10,894 bases of DNA from Microbacterium sp. GTDB lineage: Bacteria > Actinomycetota > Actinomycetes > Actinomycetales > Microbacteriaceae. The position numbers and the translations under genes were made by a program. This document shows positions 1-6,624 of the stretch, piece after piece. How positions within the stretch are numbered: the first letter of the stretch is position 1; each line of letters opens with the position of its first letter. Where the stretch lies: NCBI GenBank assembly GCA_031286555.1, contig JAITUD010000088.1:1-10894 (forward strand). Direction: 5' to 3'. The notes below the pieces were generated by a model. The model was not told the origin of the DNA and did no database searches. It worked only from the letters and a program-made list of their open reading frames with translations.

Positions 1-900
1 GGCCCCGCCGAGCTGATCATGCTCGACCGCGATGAGACAGGCCTGCAGCAGGCGCAGCTCGGCACGGCCGGGCATGGGCTGCTCGACACCAAGGACGTGG
101 TGCTGGCGAACATCCGCGACGTCGAGACGCTGAACGGCATCTTCGAGGACCGTCGGCCCGAGGTGGTGTTCCATGCGGCGGCGCTGAAGCACCTGCCCAT
201 GCTCGAGCAGTACCCGGATGAGGCATGGAAGACGAACGTGCTGGGGTCTCTGAACGTGATCCGCGCGGCGATGAGCGTGGGCGTGACGCACTTCGTGAAC
301 GTGTCGACCGACAAGGCGGCGAATCCGACCAGCGTGCTGGGGCATTCGAAGCGGGTGGCCGAGAAGCTCACGGCGTGGGCGGGGGCGCAGACCGGGTTGA
401 ACTACGTGTCTGTGCGTTTCGGCAACGTGATCGGCAGCCGGGGGTCGATGCTGCCTACCTTCCAGACGCTGATCGCCGCGGGCGGGCCGGTCACGGTGAC
501 GCACCCGGAGGCGACGCGCTATTTCATGACGATTCCCGAGGCCTGCCAACTGGTGATCCAGGCGGGCGGCATCGGACGGGTCGGAGAGGTGCTGATCCTC
601 GACATGGGCGAGCCGGTGTCGATCCTCGAGGTCGCCAAGCGCATGATCTCGATGTCGGGCAAGAAGATCGAGATCGTGTTCACGGGCCTGCGGCACGGCG
701 AGAAGCTGCATGAAGAATTGGTGGGTGACCGCGAGTCGCTGGAGCGCCCGTTCCACCCGAGCATCTCTCACACGCACGCCGATACGATCAGTCCGGAGCG
801 ACTGGACAAGGACGGCTGGAAGGCGCGTATGGCGGAGGAGCCTCGCAACAACGACACCCAGGTGCTGGGGCGGCTCGACCTGAAGACGGCGCATGGCTGA
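1..900 (+). CDS. pglF: Nucleotide-sugar 4,6-dehydratase, CapD/FlaA1/PglF family (5' partial)
   Basis: The gene runs in from the left edge in frame 1, and 299 codons are visible before the TGA at 898-900. The ATG at 19 is internal, because the upstream codons read on in the same frame and match the family (ELIMLDRDE, end of the second Rossmann strand). The protein is an extended short-chain dehydrogenase. Visible parts are FHAAALKHLP (NAD/substrate region), STDKAANP (catalytic Thr-Asp-Lys at about 307-315), SVRFGNVIGS, and the C-terminal FTGLRHGEKLHEEL motif typical of CapD/WbpM/PglF. These enzymes convert UDP-GlcNAc to UDP-4-keto-6-deoxy-GlcNAc with bound NAD. The membrane-anchored N-terminus of the long forms, if present, lies outside the window. 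At the position of the Met or Tyr of the active site (codon 337-339, eight residues after the catalytic Lys) there is Leu. The gene overlaps the aminotransferase by 8 bp, which suggests translational coupling. Retaining 4,6-dehydratase activity is inferred from the neighbours. An inverting 4,6-dehydratase or an epimerase is less likely. Confidence 0.9.
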   Translation, partial: GPAELIMLDRDETGLQQAQLGTAGHGLLDTKDVVLANIRDVETLNGIFEDRRPEVVFHAAALKHLPMLEQYPDEAWKTNVLGSLNVIRAAMSVGVTHFVNVSTDKAANPTSVLGHSKRVAEKLTAWAGAQTGLNYVSVRFGNVIGSRGSMLPTFQTLIAAGGPVTVTHPEATRYFMTIPEACQLVIQAGGIGRVGEVLILDMGEPVSILEVAKRMISMSGKKIEIVFTGLRHGEKLHEELVGDRESLERPFHPSISHTHADTISPERLDKDGWKARMAEEPRNNDTQVLGRLDLKTAHG

Positions 901-2026
901 CCGCATCTTCATGTCGTCTCCTGATGTCACTGAGAAGGAAGAGGCGGCAGTCGTCGCCGCGATGCGCTCCGGCTGGATCGCACCTCTCGGCCCGGACGTC
1001 GACGCCTTCGAGCGCGAGCTGGCTGACCGCGTGGGTGTCGCCCACGGGGTGGCGCTGAGCTCGGGAACGGCGGCGCTGCACCTCGGTCTGCTGACTCTGG
1101 GCGTCGCCCCTGGCGATGTCGTCGTCACCTCGACGATGACGTTCGCCGCGACGACGAACGCCATCACGTACACGGGCGCCGAACCGTACTTCGTGGATGC
1201 TGACCCGGAGACGGGCAACATGGATCCTGCGCTGCTGCGGCAGGCGCTGCAGCGGTTGACGGATGCCGGTGAGCGTGTCGCCGCGATCGTGCCGGTCGAT
1301 CTGCTGGGCAAGACCGTCGACTATACGAGCATCCTGCAGATCGCCGACGAGTTCGGCGTGCCGGTGCTGGCGGATGCGGCGGAGTCGCTGGGCGCGACGC
1401 ATGCCGGGCGCCCGGCGGGCGGCTTCGGCCGCGCGTCGATCGTGTCGTTCAACGGCAACAAGGTGATGACGACGTCGGGCGGCGGGATGCTGCTGACCGA
1501 TGACGAGGCTCTGGCGCAGCGCGTGCGCTACCTGGCGACGCAGGCCAGGCAGCCGGTGGTGCACTACGAGCACACGGATGTCGGTTACAACTACCGGATG
1601 AGCAACCTGCTGGCGGCCCTCGGACGCGCCCAGCTCGCGCGGCTCGACGGGATGATCGCCCGCCGCCGCGAGGTGCGCGAGCTCTACAAGGATCTGTTCG
1701 CAGATGTCGACGGCGTCGAGGTGTTCGGGGCCGAGGGCGATGATGACGACAACGTGTGGCTGACCTCGATCCTGGTCGACTCGTCGGTCACCGGGTGGGA
1801 TCCGTCCGAGCTGTCGGCGGCACTCACTGCGGAGAACATCGAGAGCCGCCCGCTGTGGAAGCCGATGCACCTGCAGCCGGTGTTCTCGCACCTGCGTGGT
1901 GAGATCAATGGCACGAGCGAGTCGCTGTTCGAGCGCGGGCTGACCCTGCCGAGCGGTTCGGCGCTGACGGCCGAGCAGCGCGAGCGCGTGGTCGCGGCGA
2001 TCGCGGCGTTCCTGAAGGAGCACTGA
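893..2026 (+). CDS. pglE: PLP-dependent nucleotide-sugar aminotransferase, DegT/DnrJ/EryC1/StrS family (PglE-like)
   Basis: This 377-residue protein has the usual length for fold-type I sugar aminotransferases. Visible motifs are SGTAALHLGL (57-66, PLP phosphate binding), DAAES (161-165, where Asp161 would contact the PLP ring nitrogen), and SFNGNK (185-190), with Lys190 as the Schiff-base lysine followed by a TTSGGGML stretch. SFNGNK-TTSGGG is the form I associate with enzymes that aminate UDP-4-keto-6-deoxy-GlcNAc at C4 (PglE type, glutamate as donor). The product would be UDP-4-amino-4,6-dideoxy-GlcNAc. The preceding dehydratase would supply the keto sugar and the acetyltransferase two genes on would use the amine. 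The ATG start overlaps the dehydratase stop by 8 bp. Only a weak GAAGA-like ribosome site precedes it, consistent with coupling. An alternative in-frame ATG at 911 has no better site. The family is certain; exact substrate is inferred from context. Confidence 0.93.
   Translation: MADRIFMSSPDVTEKEEAAVVAAMRSGWIAPLGPDVDAFERELADRVGVAHGVALSSGTAALHLGLLTLGVAPGDVVVTSTMTFAATTNAITYTGAEPYFVDADPETGNMDPALLRQALQRLTDAGERVAAIVPVDLLGKTVDYTSILQIADEFGVPVLADAAESLGATHAGRPAGGFGRASIVSFNGNKVMTTSGGGMLLTDDEALAQRVRYLATQARQPVVHYEHTDVGYNYRMSNLLAALGRAQLARLDGMIARRREVRELYKDLFADVDGVEVFGAEGDDDDNVWLTSILVDSSVTGWDPSELSAALTAENIESRPLWKPMHLQPVFSHLRGEINGTSESLFERGLTLPSGSALTAEQRERVVAAIAAFLKEH
2015..2020 (+). promoter_or_regulatory. 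Shine-Dalgarno site for the sugar transferase
   Basis: AAGGAG sits inside the last codons of the aminotransferase gene, 9 nt before the GTG at 2030. It supports GTG 2030 as the start in the absence of any nearby ATG. Confidence 0.7.
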
Positions 2027-2029
2027 GGC

Positions 2030-2650
2030 GTGGCGCGTATCCGTCGGCCCTATGACCTGCTCAAGAGGTTCCTCGACGTCTTCCTCTCACTGGTCGCAGC
2101 CGTCGTACTGCTGCCGGTGATGGCGGCCGTGGCTGTTCTGGTCGCGGTGAATCTCGGCAGGCCGGTGGTCTTCGCGCAGGAGCGACCGGGGCGGGGCGGG
2201 CGGGTGTTCGTGCTGCGCAAGTTCCGCTCGATGCGCGACGTCGACGAGGCTCGCGGGCTCGTGACGGATGAGCAGCGTCTGACCTCGTTCGGCCGACTGC
2301 TGCGATCGACCAGCCTGGACGAGCTGCCGTCGCTGTGGAACGTGCTGAAGGGCGACATGAGCCTGGTCGGCCCGCGCCCGCTGCTGGTGGAGTACCTGCC
2401 GCTGTACTCGCGCCAGCAGGCTCGCCGGCACGAGGTTCGCCCCGGCATCACGGGCCTGGCGCAGGTCAGTGGACGGAACGCGCTGAGCTGGGAGGACAAG
2501 TTCGCCCGCGACGTCGAGTACGTCGACGGCCGGAGCCTAGGGTTGGACGCACGGATCATCTTCGCGACGGTCCGTTCGGTGTTCGTGCGCGAAGGCATCT
2601 CCGCGCCGGGCGAAGCGACGATGAGCAAGTTCGGAGGGTCGGATGCCTGA
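2030..2650 (+). CDS. pglC: Monotopic phosphoglycosyl transferase (PglC-like priming enzyme)
   Basis: This 206-residue bacterial sugar transferase moves a sugar-1-phosphate from a UDP-sugar to undecaprenyl phosphate at the inner face of the membrane, the first committed step of repeat-unit assembly. One hydrophobic segment (about 14-40, with Pro29 at its middle) fits the re-entrant helix of the family. Then follow FAQERPGRGG (48-57), LRKFRSMRD (62-70), TSLDELPSLWNVLKGDMSLVGPRP (94-117, catalytic pair Asp97-Glu98) and RPGITGLAQVSGRN (137-150). The length is that of the minimal PglC type (about 200 residues), without the extra membrane and CoA-binding-like domains of WbaP/CpsE-type proteins. It begins at GTG 3 bp after the aminotransferase stop, with a good ribosome site. 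It overlaps the acetyltransferase by 8 bp. The substrate is inferred to be UDP-diNAcBac from its position among the three sugar-modifying genes. UDP-Gal/Glc transfer is the main alternative. Confidence 0.93.
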   Translation: MARIRRPYDLLKRFLDVFLSLVAAVVLLPVMAAVAVLVAVNLGRPVVFAQERPGRGGRVFVLRKFRSMRDVDEARGLVTDEQRLTSFGRLLRSTSLDELPSLWNVLKGDMSLVGPRPLLVEYLPLYSRQQARRHEVRPGITGLAQVSGRNALSWEDKFARDVEYVDGRSLGLDARIIFATVRSVFVREGISAPGEATMSKFGGSDA

Positions 2651-3305
2651 AGACATCATCGTCATCGGCGCCGGCGGCTTCGGGCGCGAGACCCTCGACG
2701 TGATCGAGGCGATCAATGCCGCCGCGGTCGAGCCGGTGTGGAACGTCGTCGGTGTGGTCGATGACGGCCCGGCGGAGATCCAGGTGGAGCGGCTGCGGGC
2801 CCGGGGCATTCCGCTGCTCGGCGGTCTCGAGGAACTGCGCAAGCAGGGCCACGGATGCCGATACGTGATCGGCATCGGTTCGCCGTCCGTTCGCGCGCGC
2901 ATCGCTGGGACTGTTGACCCGTGGGGGCTGCGCGCTGCGACGCTGGTACATCCCGCGGCTGTCGTCGGAACCCGTACTGAGCTCGCACCAGGCACCGTCG
3001 TGTGCGGGGGAGTGCAACTGTCGACCAACCTGCGCCTCGGCGCGCATGTGCACGTGAATCCCGCCGCGATCATCGGCCACGACAGCATTCTGGAGGACTT
3101 CGTCTCGATCAACCCTGGCGCGATCATCTCGGGTGAGGTGCGGGTGCGGCGGGAGACGCTGATCGGGGCCGGGGCGACTGTTCTGCAGGGGCTTGAAGTG
3201 GGTGAAGGCGCCGTGGTGGGGGCAGCGGCCTGCGTGACGAAGAACGTGGGTGCGCGGGCGACGGTCACTGGCATTCCCGCCCGCGGTATAGAGGCGGGGT
3301 CTTGA
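2643..3305 (+). CDS. pglD: Sugar O/N-acetyltransferase with left-handed beta-helix (PglD/NeuD-like)
   Basis: The protein has 220 residues in two parts. The N-terminal PglD-type Rossmann-like domain has VIGAGGFGRE at 7-16 and a VVGVVDDG strand at 35-42. The C-terminal left-handed beta-helix runs from about residue 98, with hexapeptide-like repeats (GAHVHVNPAAIIGHDSI, GATVLQGLEVGEGAVV) and a closing GIPAR at 210-214. His146 in the IGHDS stretch is at the place of the catalytic His of PglD. These enzymes transfer acetyl from acetyl-CoA to the C4 amine of UDP-4-amino-6-deoxy sugars, as trimers. Here the product would be UDP-2,4-diacetamido-2,4,6-trideoxyglucose. The ATG start has a GGAGGG ribosome site 4 nt upstream (2633-2638). 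It overlaps the transferase stop by 8 bp and the next gene by 4 bp. The acyl group and the sugar are inferred. NeuD-type sialic acid O-acetyltransferases share the fold, but no sialic acid genes are present here. Confidence 0.92.
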   Translation: MPEDIIVIGAGGFGRETLDVIEAINAAAVEPVWNVVGVVDDGPAEIQVERLRARGIPLLGGLEELRKQGHGCRYVIGIGSPSVRARIAGTVDPWGLRAATLVHPAAVVGTRTELAPGTVVCGGVQLSTNLRLGAHVHVNPAAIIGHDSILEDFVSINPGAIISGEVRVRRETLIGAGATVLQGLEVGEGAVVGAAACVTKNVGARATVTGIPARGIEAGS

Positions 3306-4474
3306 GCGTCGGGAGGAGACCACGGGTCATGGTCGTCGTGACTGCGCAGGTCACAGCACGCCTGTTCATGAGGGGATATGTGGAGTTCCTCTCTCAGTCC
3401 GGCTACGACGTGATGCTGGTGGCGGACGATCTCAGCGCATTGCGTGAGCCGATGTCCGATCGCGGGGTGAGGACGATGTCTGTGCCGATGGAGCGTGATC
3501 CGGCCCCGCTCAAGGATCTCGTCAGCCTGATCAGAATGATGCGCCTCATCGCGCGCGCACGTCCCGACGCCGTGGTCTACGCGACGCCGAAGGCGAGCTT
3601 GCTGGCCTCGATCGCCGCGCGGCTGTTCGGTGTTCCGGCGAGGGTGTACGCGCTGTGGGGAATCCGTTTCGAGACGGCGCAGGGCGCGGAACGGGTGCTG
3701 TACCGCGGGATCGAGCGAATGATTGCGACCAGTTCGACGGCCGTCGTCGCGAACAGTGCGAGTCTTGCTGCTCGGGCCGCTGAACTCGGCGTCACCGGGG
3801 CCGACCGCGTCGTCGTCCTGGGTGAAGGCTCATCCCACGGGGTTGACAGCAAGCGCTTCTCCCGGCGTGCGCAACTCCCTGAGATCGATGCCGCGACGGC
3901 ACGCTTCCTGGCCGATCACGAAGGCATCACTCTCGGGTTCGTCGGGCGGCTGCACCCTGACAAAGGCATCGACACCCTGATGGCCGCGGCATCGCGATTG
4001 ACCGCGCAGGGGGAGGCCGTCCGCGTCATCCTCGTCGGCGGCGAGGAAGGCGCGGACGTCGAGATCCCTCCTGGCGTCGCCGTTCATCTCACCGGTGAGG
4101 TACCGGACGTTCGGCCGTACCTCGACGTCTTCGACGTTCTCGTGCTGATGAGCAGGCGGGAGGGGTTCCCGAACGTAGTCCTGGAGGCAGCATCCATGGA
4201 GGTACCGGCCATCGTTTCCGATGCCACGGGATGCGTGGATTCGGTCCTCGATGGTGTCACGGGGTATGTGGTGCCTACCGGGGATGCCGACGCGCTCGGT
4301 TCCGCGATCGCGGAACTCGCCGGTGATCCGGCGGGGCTGCGCGCACTGGGAGTCGCTGCGCGCGATCGAGCGGTGAAGTCGTTCGATCCCGAGTACGTCT
4401 GGCGTCTCTCCGAGGAGCACCTCCGCTCTCAGCTGGAGCGGGGCCGGCGCGGCCGACGGACGGCCTCGAGATGA
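3302..4474 (+). CDS. GT4-type (GT-B fold) glycosyltransferase, possible second-sugar transferase
   Basis: The reading frame has 390 codons. The N-terminal half has a Rossmann-like start (RVMVVVTAQV) and ends with a linker. The C-terminal half carries GFVGRLHPDKGID (212-224, donor-binding loop) and the retaining-GT E-x7-E motif with Glu287 and Glu295 in REGFPNVVLEAASMEVP, followed by GVTGYVVPTGD. This is the layout of glycosyl transferase group 1/GT4. In the Campylobacter pathway the enzyme after PglC is PglA, also GT4, which adds a sugar to diNAcBac-PP-undecaprenol; the position here suggests an equivalent role. Donor and linkage cannot be read from the sequence. The start is uncertain. TTG 3302 gives a 4-bp overlap with the preceding stop and keeps the basic residues before the first strand. 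ATG 3329 (codon 10) has a stronger ribosome site. The stop overlaps the flippase ATG by 4 bp. Confidence 0.9.
   Translation: MSVGRRPRVMVVVTAQVTARLFMRGYVEFLSQSGYDVMLVADDLSALREPMSDRGVRTMSVPMERDPAPLKDLVSLIRMMRLIARARPDAVVYATPKASLLASIAARLFGVPARVYALWGIRFETAQGAERVLYRGIERMIATSSTAVVANSASLAARAAELGVTGADRVVVLGEGSSHGVDSKRFSRRAQLPEIDAATARFLADHEGITLGFVGRLHPDKGIDTLMAAASRLTAQGEAVRVILVGGEEGADVEIPPGVAVHLTGEVPDVRPYLDVFDVLVLMSRREGFPNVVLEAASMEVPAIVSDATGCVDSVLDGVTGYVVPTGDADALGSAIAELAGDPAGLRALGVAARDRAVKSFDPEYVWRLSEEHLRSQLERGRRGRRTASR
3312..3318 (+). promoter_or_regulatory. Strong Shine-Dalgarno-like site within the GT4 reading frame
   Basis: GGAGGAG lies 10 nt before an in-frame ATG at 3329. It argues for a start nine codons downstream of TTG 3302. 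The TTG has only a weaker GAGG at 3291-3294. Both starts keep the catalytic domains intact. Confidence 0.45.
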
Positions 4475-5742
4475 GACTGGGCAGAGCGGGCAAGGGGTTC
4501 GCATTCCTCATGTCCGGGACCGTCGCGGCGCAGGTGGTATCGCTGCTCGCACTTCCGCTGCTCTCGAGGATCTACGCACCAGCGGATTTCGGCGTTTTCA
4601 GCTTCGTGCTGGCCGTGACTGCAGTGCTCGCGCCCATCGCCGGACTGCGGCTGGAGACGGCAGCCATGCTGCCGCAAGATACGACCGGGGTGCGAGCGAT
4701 CGTGCGTGCCTGCATGACGAGCATCATCCTGTTCGCCTGCGGAACTGTGGTCGTGATCGAATTGATCAGGGCGCTCGGGGGGATCGATGCCACAGTGGAC
4801 TTCCCCTACCTCGGTGTCTGGGTGGGAGTCCTGGTCCTGCTCACCGCGCTCTTCTCACTCATGAGTCAGCTCGCGCTACGTGACCACCGCTATCAGTCTG
4901 TCGCGGCGAGGACGCTCCTCCAGTCGAGCGGCACAGCGGTGAGTCAGCTCGGTTTCGGACTGGTGCTGCGCAATGCCGGTGGCCTGTTGCTCGGACATGC
5001 GATCGGGCGGGCGATCGGGATCATTCCGCTCTGGCGTGAGACTCGCCAGTACTTCGGCGCCGTCAGCACGGACGCGCGTCGAAACGTGTGGCGGGACTAT
5101 TGGCGCTTTCCTGCAGTGTTCGCCCCGTCCGCGCTATTGAACGCGCTGGGCACTCAGGCACCGGTGATCTTTGTCGTCGCGTGGTTCGGCGTCGACGCAG
5201 GTGGTCAGGTCGGCATGGCCGAACGGATCGTCGGGTTGCCGCTCGTCCTGGTCGGTGCAGCTGCCGGACAAGTGCTCGAGGCAGAAGTGGCGAAGCGGCT
5301 CCGCGAGGGGGCGCAAGGAATGCGGTCGATCTACTGGCGGGTGAGCGCGATGCTCGGCGGCCTTGCCGCGATCGCGGCGCTCGGCTTCGGAATCCTCGGG
5401 GGGTGGCTCGTCCCGATCCTCCTCGGCGCGCAATGGCAGGACGCCGGTGCGGCGGTGCAGATCATGGCGATGGCCGCGGGTATCCGGCTCGTGGGCAGCC
5501 CGCTGAGTAAGTTCATCCTGCTGTACCAGCGGTCTCTGGCGAACACAGTATTGGACCTGGTCCGCGTGCTGCTCGTCGGTGGGGCCTTCGCAGCCACGAT
5601 GCTGCTCAAGATGCCCCTCTTCCCCGCGCTATGGCTGATCTACACCGCCCTGGCGCTCACGTACCTCATCACCTGGGTGTACGGTCTCGTCCTTACGGGG
5701 CGCGCCCCTGAGCAGCTGCGCATCTCGGAGCCTCGAGCGTGA
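4471..5742 (+). CDS. wzx: Lipid-linked oligosaccharide flippase, Wzx-type (MOP superfamily)
   Basis: This 423-residue, strongly hydrophobic protein has about 11-12 predicted membrane segments, at roughly 9-32, 42-63, 79-100, 113-133, 155-185 (two), 218-240, 254-270, 292-317, 325-340, 360-379 and 383-407. The N-terminal stretch with LLSRIYAPADFGVFSF and GLRLETAAML is typical of polysaccharide-biosynthesis exporters. Such proteins flip undecaprenyl-PP-linked repeat units across the cytoplasmic membrane. The ATG start overlaps the GT4 stop by 4 bp (ATGA), with no strong ribosome site of its own, so translation is probably coupled. An in-frame ATG at 4510 would cut into the first membrane segment and is less likely. 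The last 37 codons (387-423), including the last membrane span, are overlapped by the 3' end of the convergent glycosyltransferase gene. Specificity cannot be inferred. Confidence 0.9.
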   Translation: MRLGRAGKGFAFLMSGTVAAQVVSLLALPLLSRIYAPADFGVFSFVLAVTAVLAPIAGLRLETAAMLPQDTTGVRAIVRACMTSIILFACGTVVVIELIRALGGIDATVDFPYLGVWVGVLVLLTALFSLMSQLALRDHRYQSVAARTLLQSSGTAVSQLGFGLVLRNAGGLLLGHAIGRAIGIIPLWRETRQYFGAVSTDARRNVWRDYWRFPAVFAPSALLNALGTQAPVIFVVAWFGVDAGGQVGMAERIVGLPLVLVGAAAGQVLEAEVAKRLREGAQGMRSIYWRVSAMLGGLAAIAALGFGILGGWLVPILLGAQWQDAGAAVQIMAMAAGIRLVGSPLSKFILLYQRSLANTVLDLVRVLLVGGAFAATMLLKMPLFPALWLIYTALALTYLITWVYGLVLTGRAPEQLRISEPRA

Positions 5743-6531
5743 GCGCCAAAGGATGTAGCGCGCCCCGCGGACCGCGCGTTGCGGGAGAACGCCGCTGAGC
5801 ACGGAGCGAAGGATTCGGAGATACTCCAGGGGCCCTGCCCCGAGGCGACGGTAGTAGTGGATACGGACCGCGAGCTCTCCACCTCGGTTGCCGAGGCGTC
5901 GCTTCCGCAGGTCTTGGGCCTCGACGCGGTAGTGATAGAGGACCGCAGGGATAACGTAGAGGCGCCGTCCGGCGAGAAGGAGCTCACACCAGAGCGCGAG
6001 GTCTTCCGCCCGGTGCCGGTCCGGGTATCCGCCGACGGTCTCGATATCCGAACGGCGCATCATGCTCGCCGCATGGATGGGCGCGGAGCCTCGCATGACG
6101 TCCCTACTCGTCTTCTCGCCGTCCCGTCCGATTTGAATCGCCGGCATCGAGCTCGAAAACTCGACCGCGCAGGCGGACGCCACCGCGTACTCGGGGTGAT
6201 CGGTCATGAAGGCGTGCAACGTGGCGAGGTATTCCGGGCTCACCCAGTCATCAGGGTCGATCCGCGCGATGAACTCACCGTTCGCCGCGCTCAGGCCGTG
6301 GTTGAGGGCGGCGGCGAAGCCGCGGTTCTCCCGGTCTGACCCGTATGAGATGACCGACAGGCGAGGGTCGTCGAACTCGCTTGCGATCCGTCGCACATCC
6401 GTCGCGGAGCCGTCGTCGACGATGAGGAACTCGAAATCGGTGAAGGTCTGCCGGAGCATGGACCCGATCGAGGTGCGCAGATTCTCCGGGCTCGTGTTGT
6501 ATTCCGCCATCAGGACTGTCACGGCAATCAC
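5629..6531 (-). CDS. GT2-family glycosyltransferase (GT-A fold), inverted relative to the cluster
   Basis: This 300-residue protein starts with VTVLMAEYN. It has LIVDDGS (36-42), NRGFAAALNHGL (69-80), the metal-binding ARIDPDDWVSP (DPDD at 92-95), and a C-terminal RAEDLALW motif (Glu176-Asp177) that fits the acid/base region of inverting GT2 enzymes. It probably adds one sugar of the repeat unit from a nucleotide-sugar donor at the inner membrane face. The start is GTG at 6529-6531, preceded by GGAG (plus positions 6539-6542) with a 7-nt spacer. The gene lies on the opposite strand to everything else. Its codons 264-300 and stop (TAG, complement of 5629-5631) are read antisense through the end of the flippase gene. 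That polar, proline/arginine-rich tail does not look like conserved GT2 sequence and may be a recent extension. Donor and linkage are unknown. Confidence 0.9.
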   Translation of the reverse strand: MIAVTVLMAEYNTSPENLRTSIGSMLRQTFTDFEFLIVDDGSATDVRRIASEFDDPRLSVISYGSDRENRGFAAALNHGLSAANGEFIARIDPDDWVSPEYLATLHAFMTDHPEYAVASACAVEFSSSMPAIQIGRDGEKTSRDVMRGSAPIHAASMMRRSDIETVGGYPDRHRAEDLALWCELLLAGRRLYVIPAVLYHYRVEAQDLRKRRLGNRGGELAVRIHYYRRLGAGPLEYLRILRSVLSGVLPQRAVRGARYILWRSRSRLRDAQLLRGAPRKDETVHPGDEVRERQGGVDQP

Positions 6532-6538
6532 GCACGTA

Positions 6539-6542
6539 CTCC
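6539..6542 (-). promoter_or_regulatory. Shine-Dalgarno site for the inverted GT2 gene
   Basis: GGAG on the minus strand lies 7 nt before the GTG at 6531. This fixes that GTG as the likely start, just ahead of the first conserved beta strand (VTVLMAEYN). Confidence 0.6.
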
Positions 6543-6575
6543 GATCCCGCGCCGCATACGCGTCCCTCCGCCTCG

Positions 6576-6581
6576 ATGCTA
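6576..6581 (-). promoter_or_regulatory. Candidate -10 box for the inverted GT2 gene
   Basis: The minus strand reads TAGCAT here, matching the actinobacterial TAnnAT -10 pattern, about 45 nt before the GTG start. The region 17-18 nt upstream is GC-rich and does not resemble TTGACA. Assignment rests on the -10 alone. Confidence 0.3.
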
Positions 6582-6612
6582 CCGGTGGATCTCGGATCCG
6601 GAGGTCTCCGAT

Positions 6613-6618
6613 TAGGAT
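6613..6618 (+). promoter_or_regulatory. Candidate -10 box for the downstream GT2-wzy-ugd operon
   Basis: TAGGAT matches TAnnAT and lies in the most AT-rich patch of the intergenic region, 52 bp before the ATG at 6671. Transcription would begin near the palindrome at 6625-6640. No good -35 is present at the expected distance (about 6589-6595). Confidence 0.35.
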
Positions 6619-6624
6619 TGAGTT

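Noticed and set aside
225..713. 162-codon plus-strand frame inside the dehydratase gene
   Set aside because: It is a +1-type shadow of the dehydratase coding sequence with a highly charged, Arg/Gly-rich product.
788..2023. 411-codon open frame on the minus strand
   Set aside because: It is antisense to the whole aminotransferase gene. Its product is rich in Arg, His and Gln with no recognisable domain, as expected from the shadow of a GC-rich gene.
2537..3323. Two long minus-strand frames of 245 and 255 codons
   Set aside because: Both lie antisense to the acetyltransferase gene, are low-complexity (Ser/Thr/Pro or Arg-rich), and overlap each other in different frames.
5743..5780. GC-rich inverted segments after the flippase stop as a possible terminator
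   Set aside because: The bases around CCGCGG and GCGCG do not form a clean stem-loop followed by a T-run, and the stretch is coding on the minus strand.
5779..6339. 186-codon plus-strand frame in the apparent gap after the flippase
   Set aside because: It is antisense to the inverted GT2, which carries intact DDGS, DPDD and AED motifs. The plus-strand product has no domain-like pattern.
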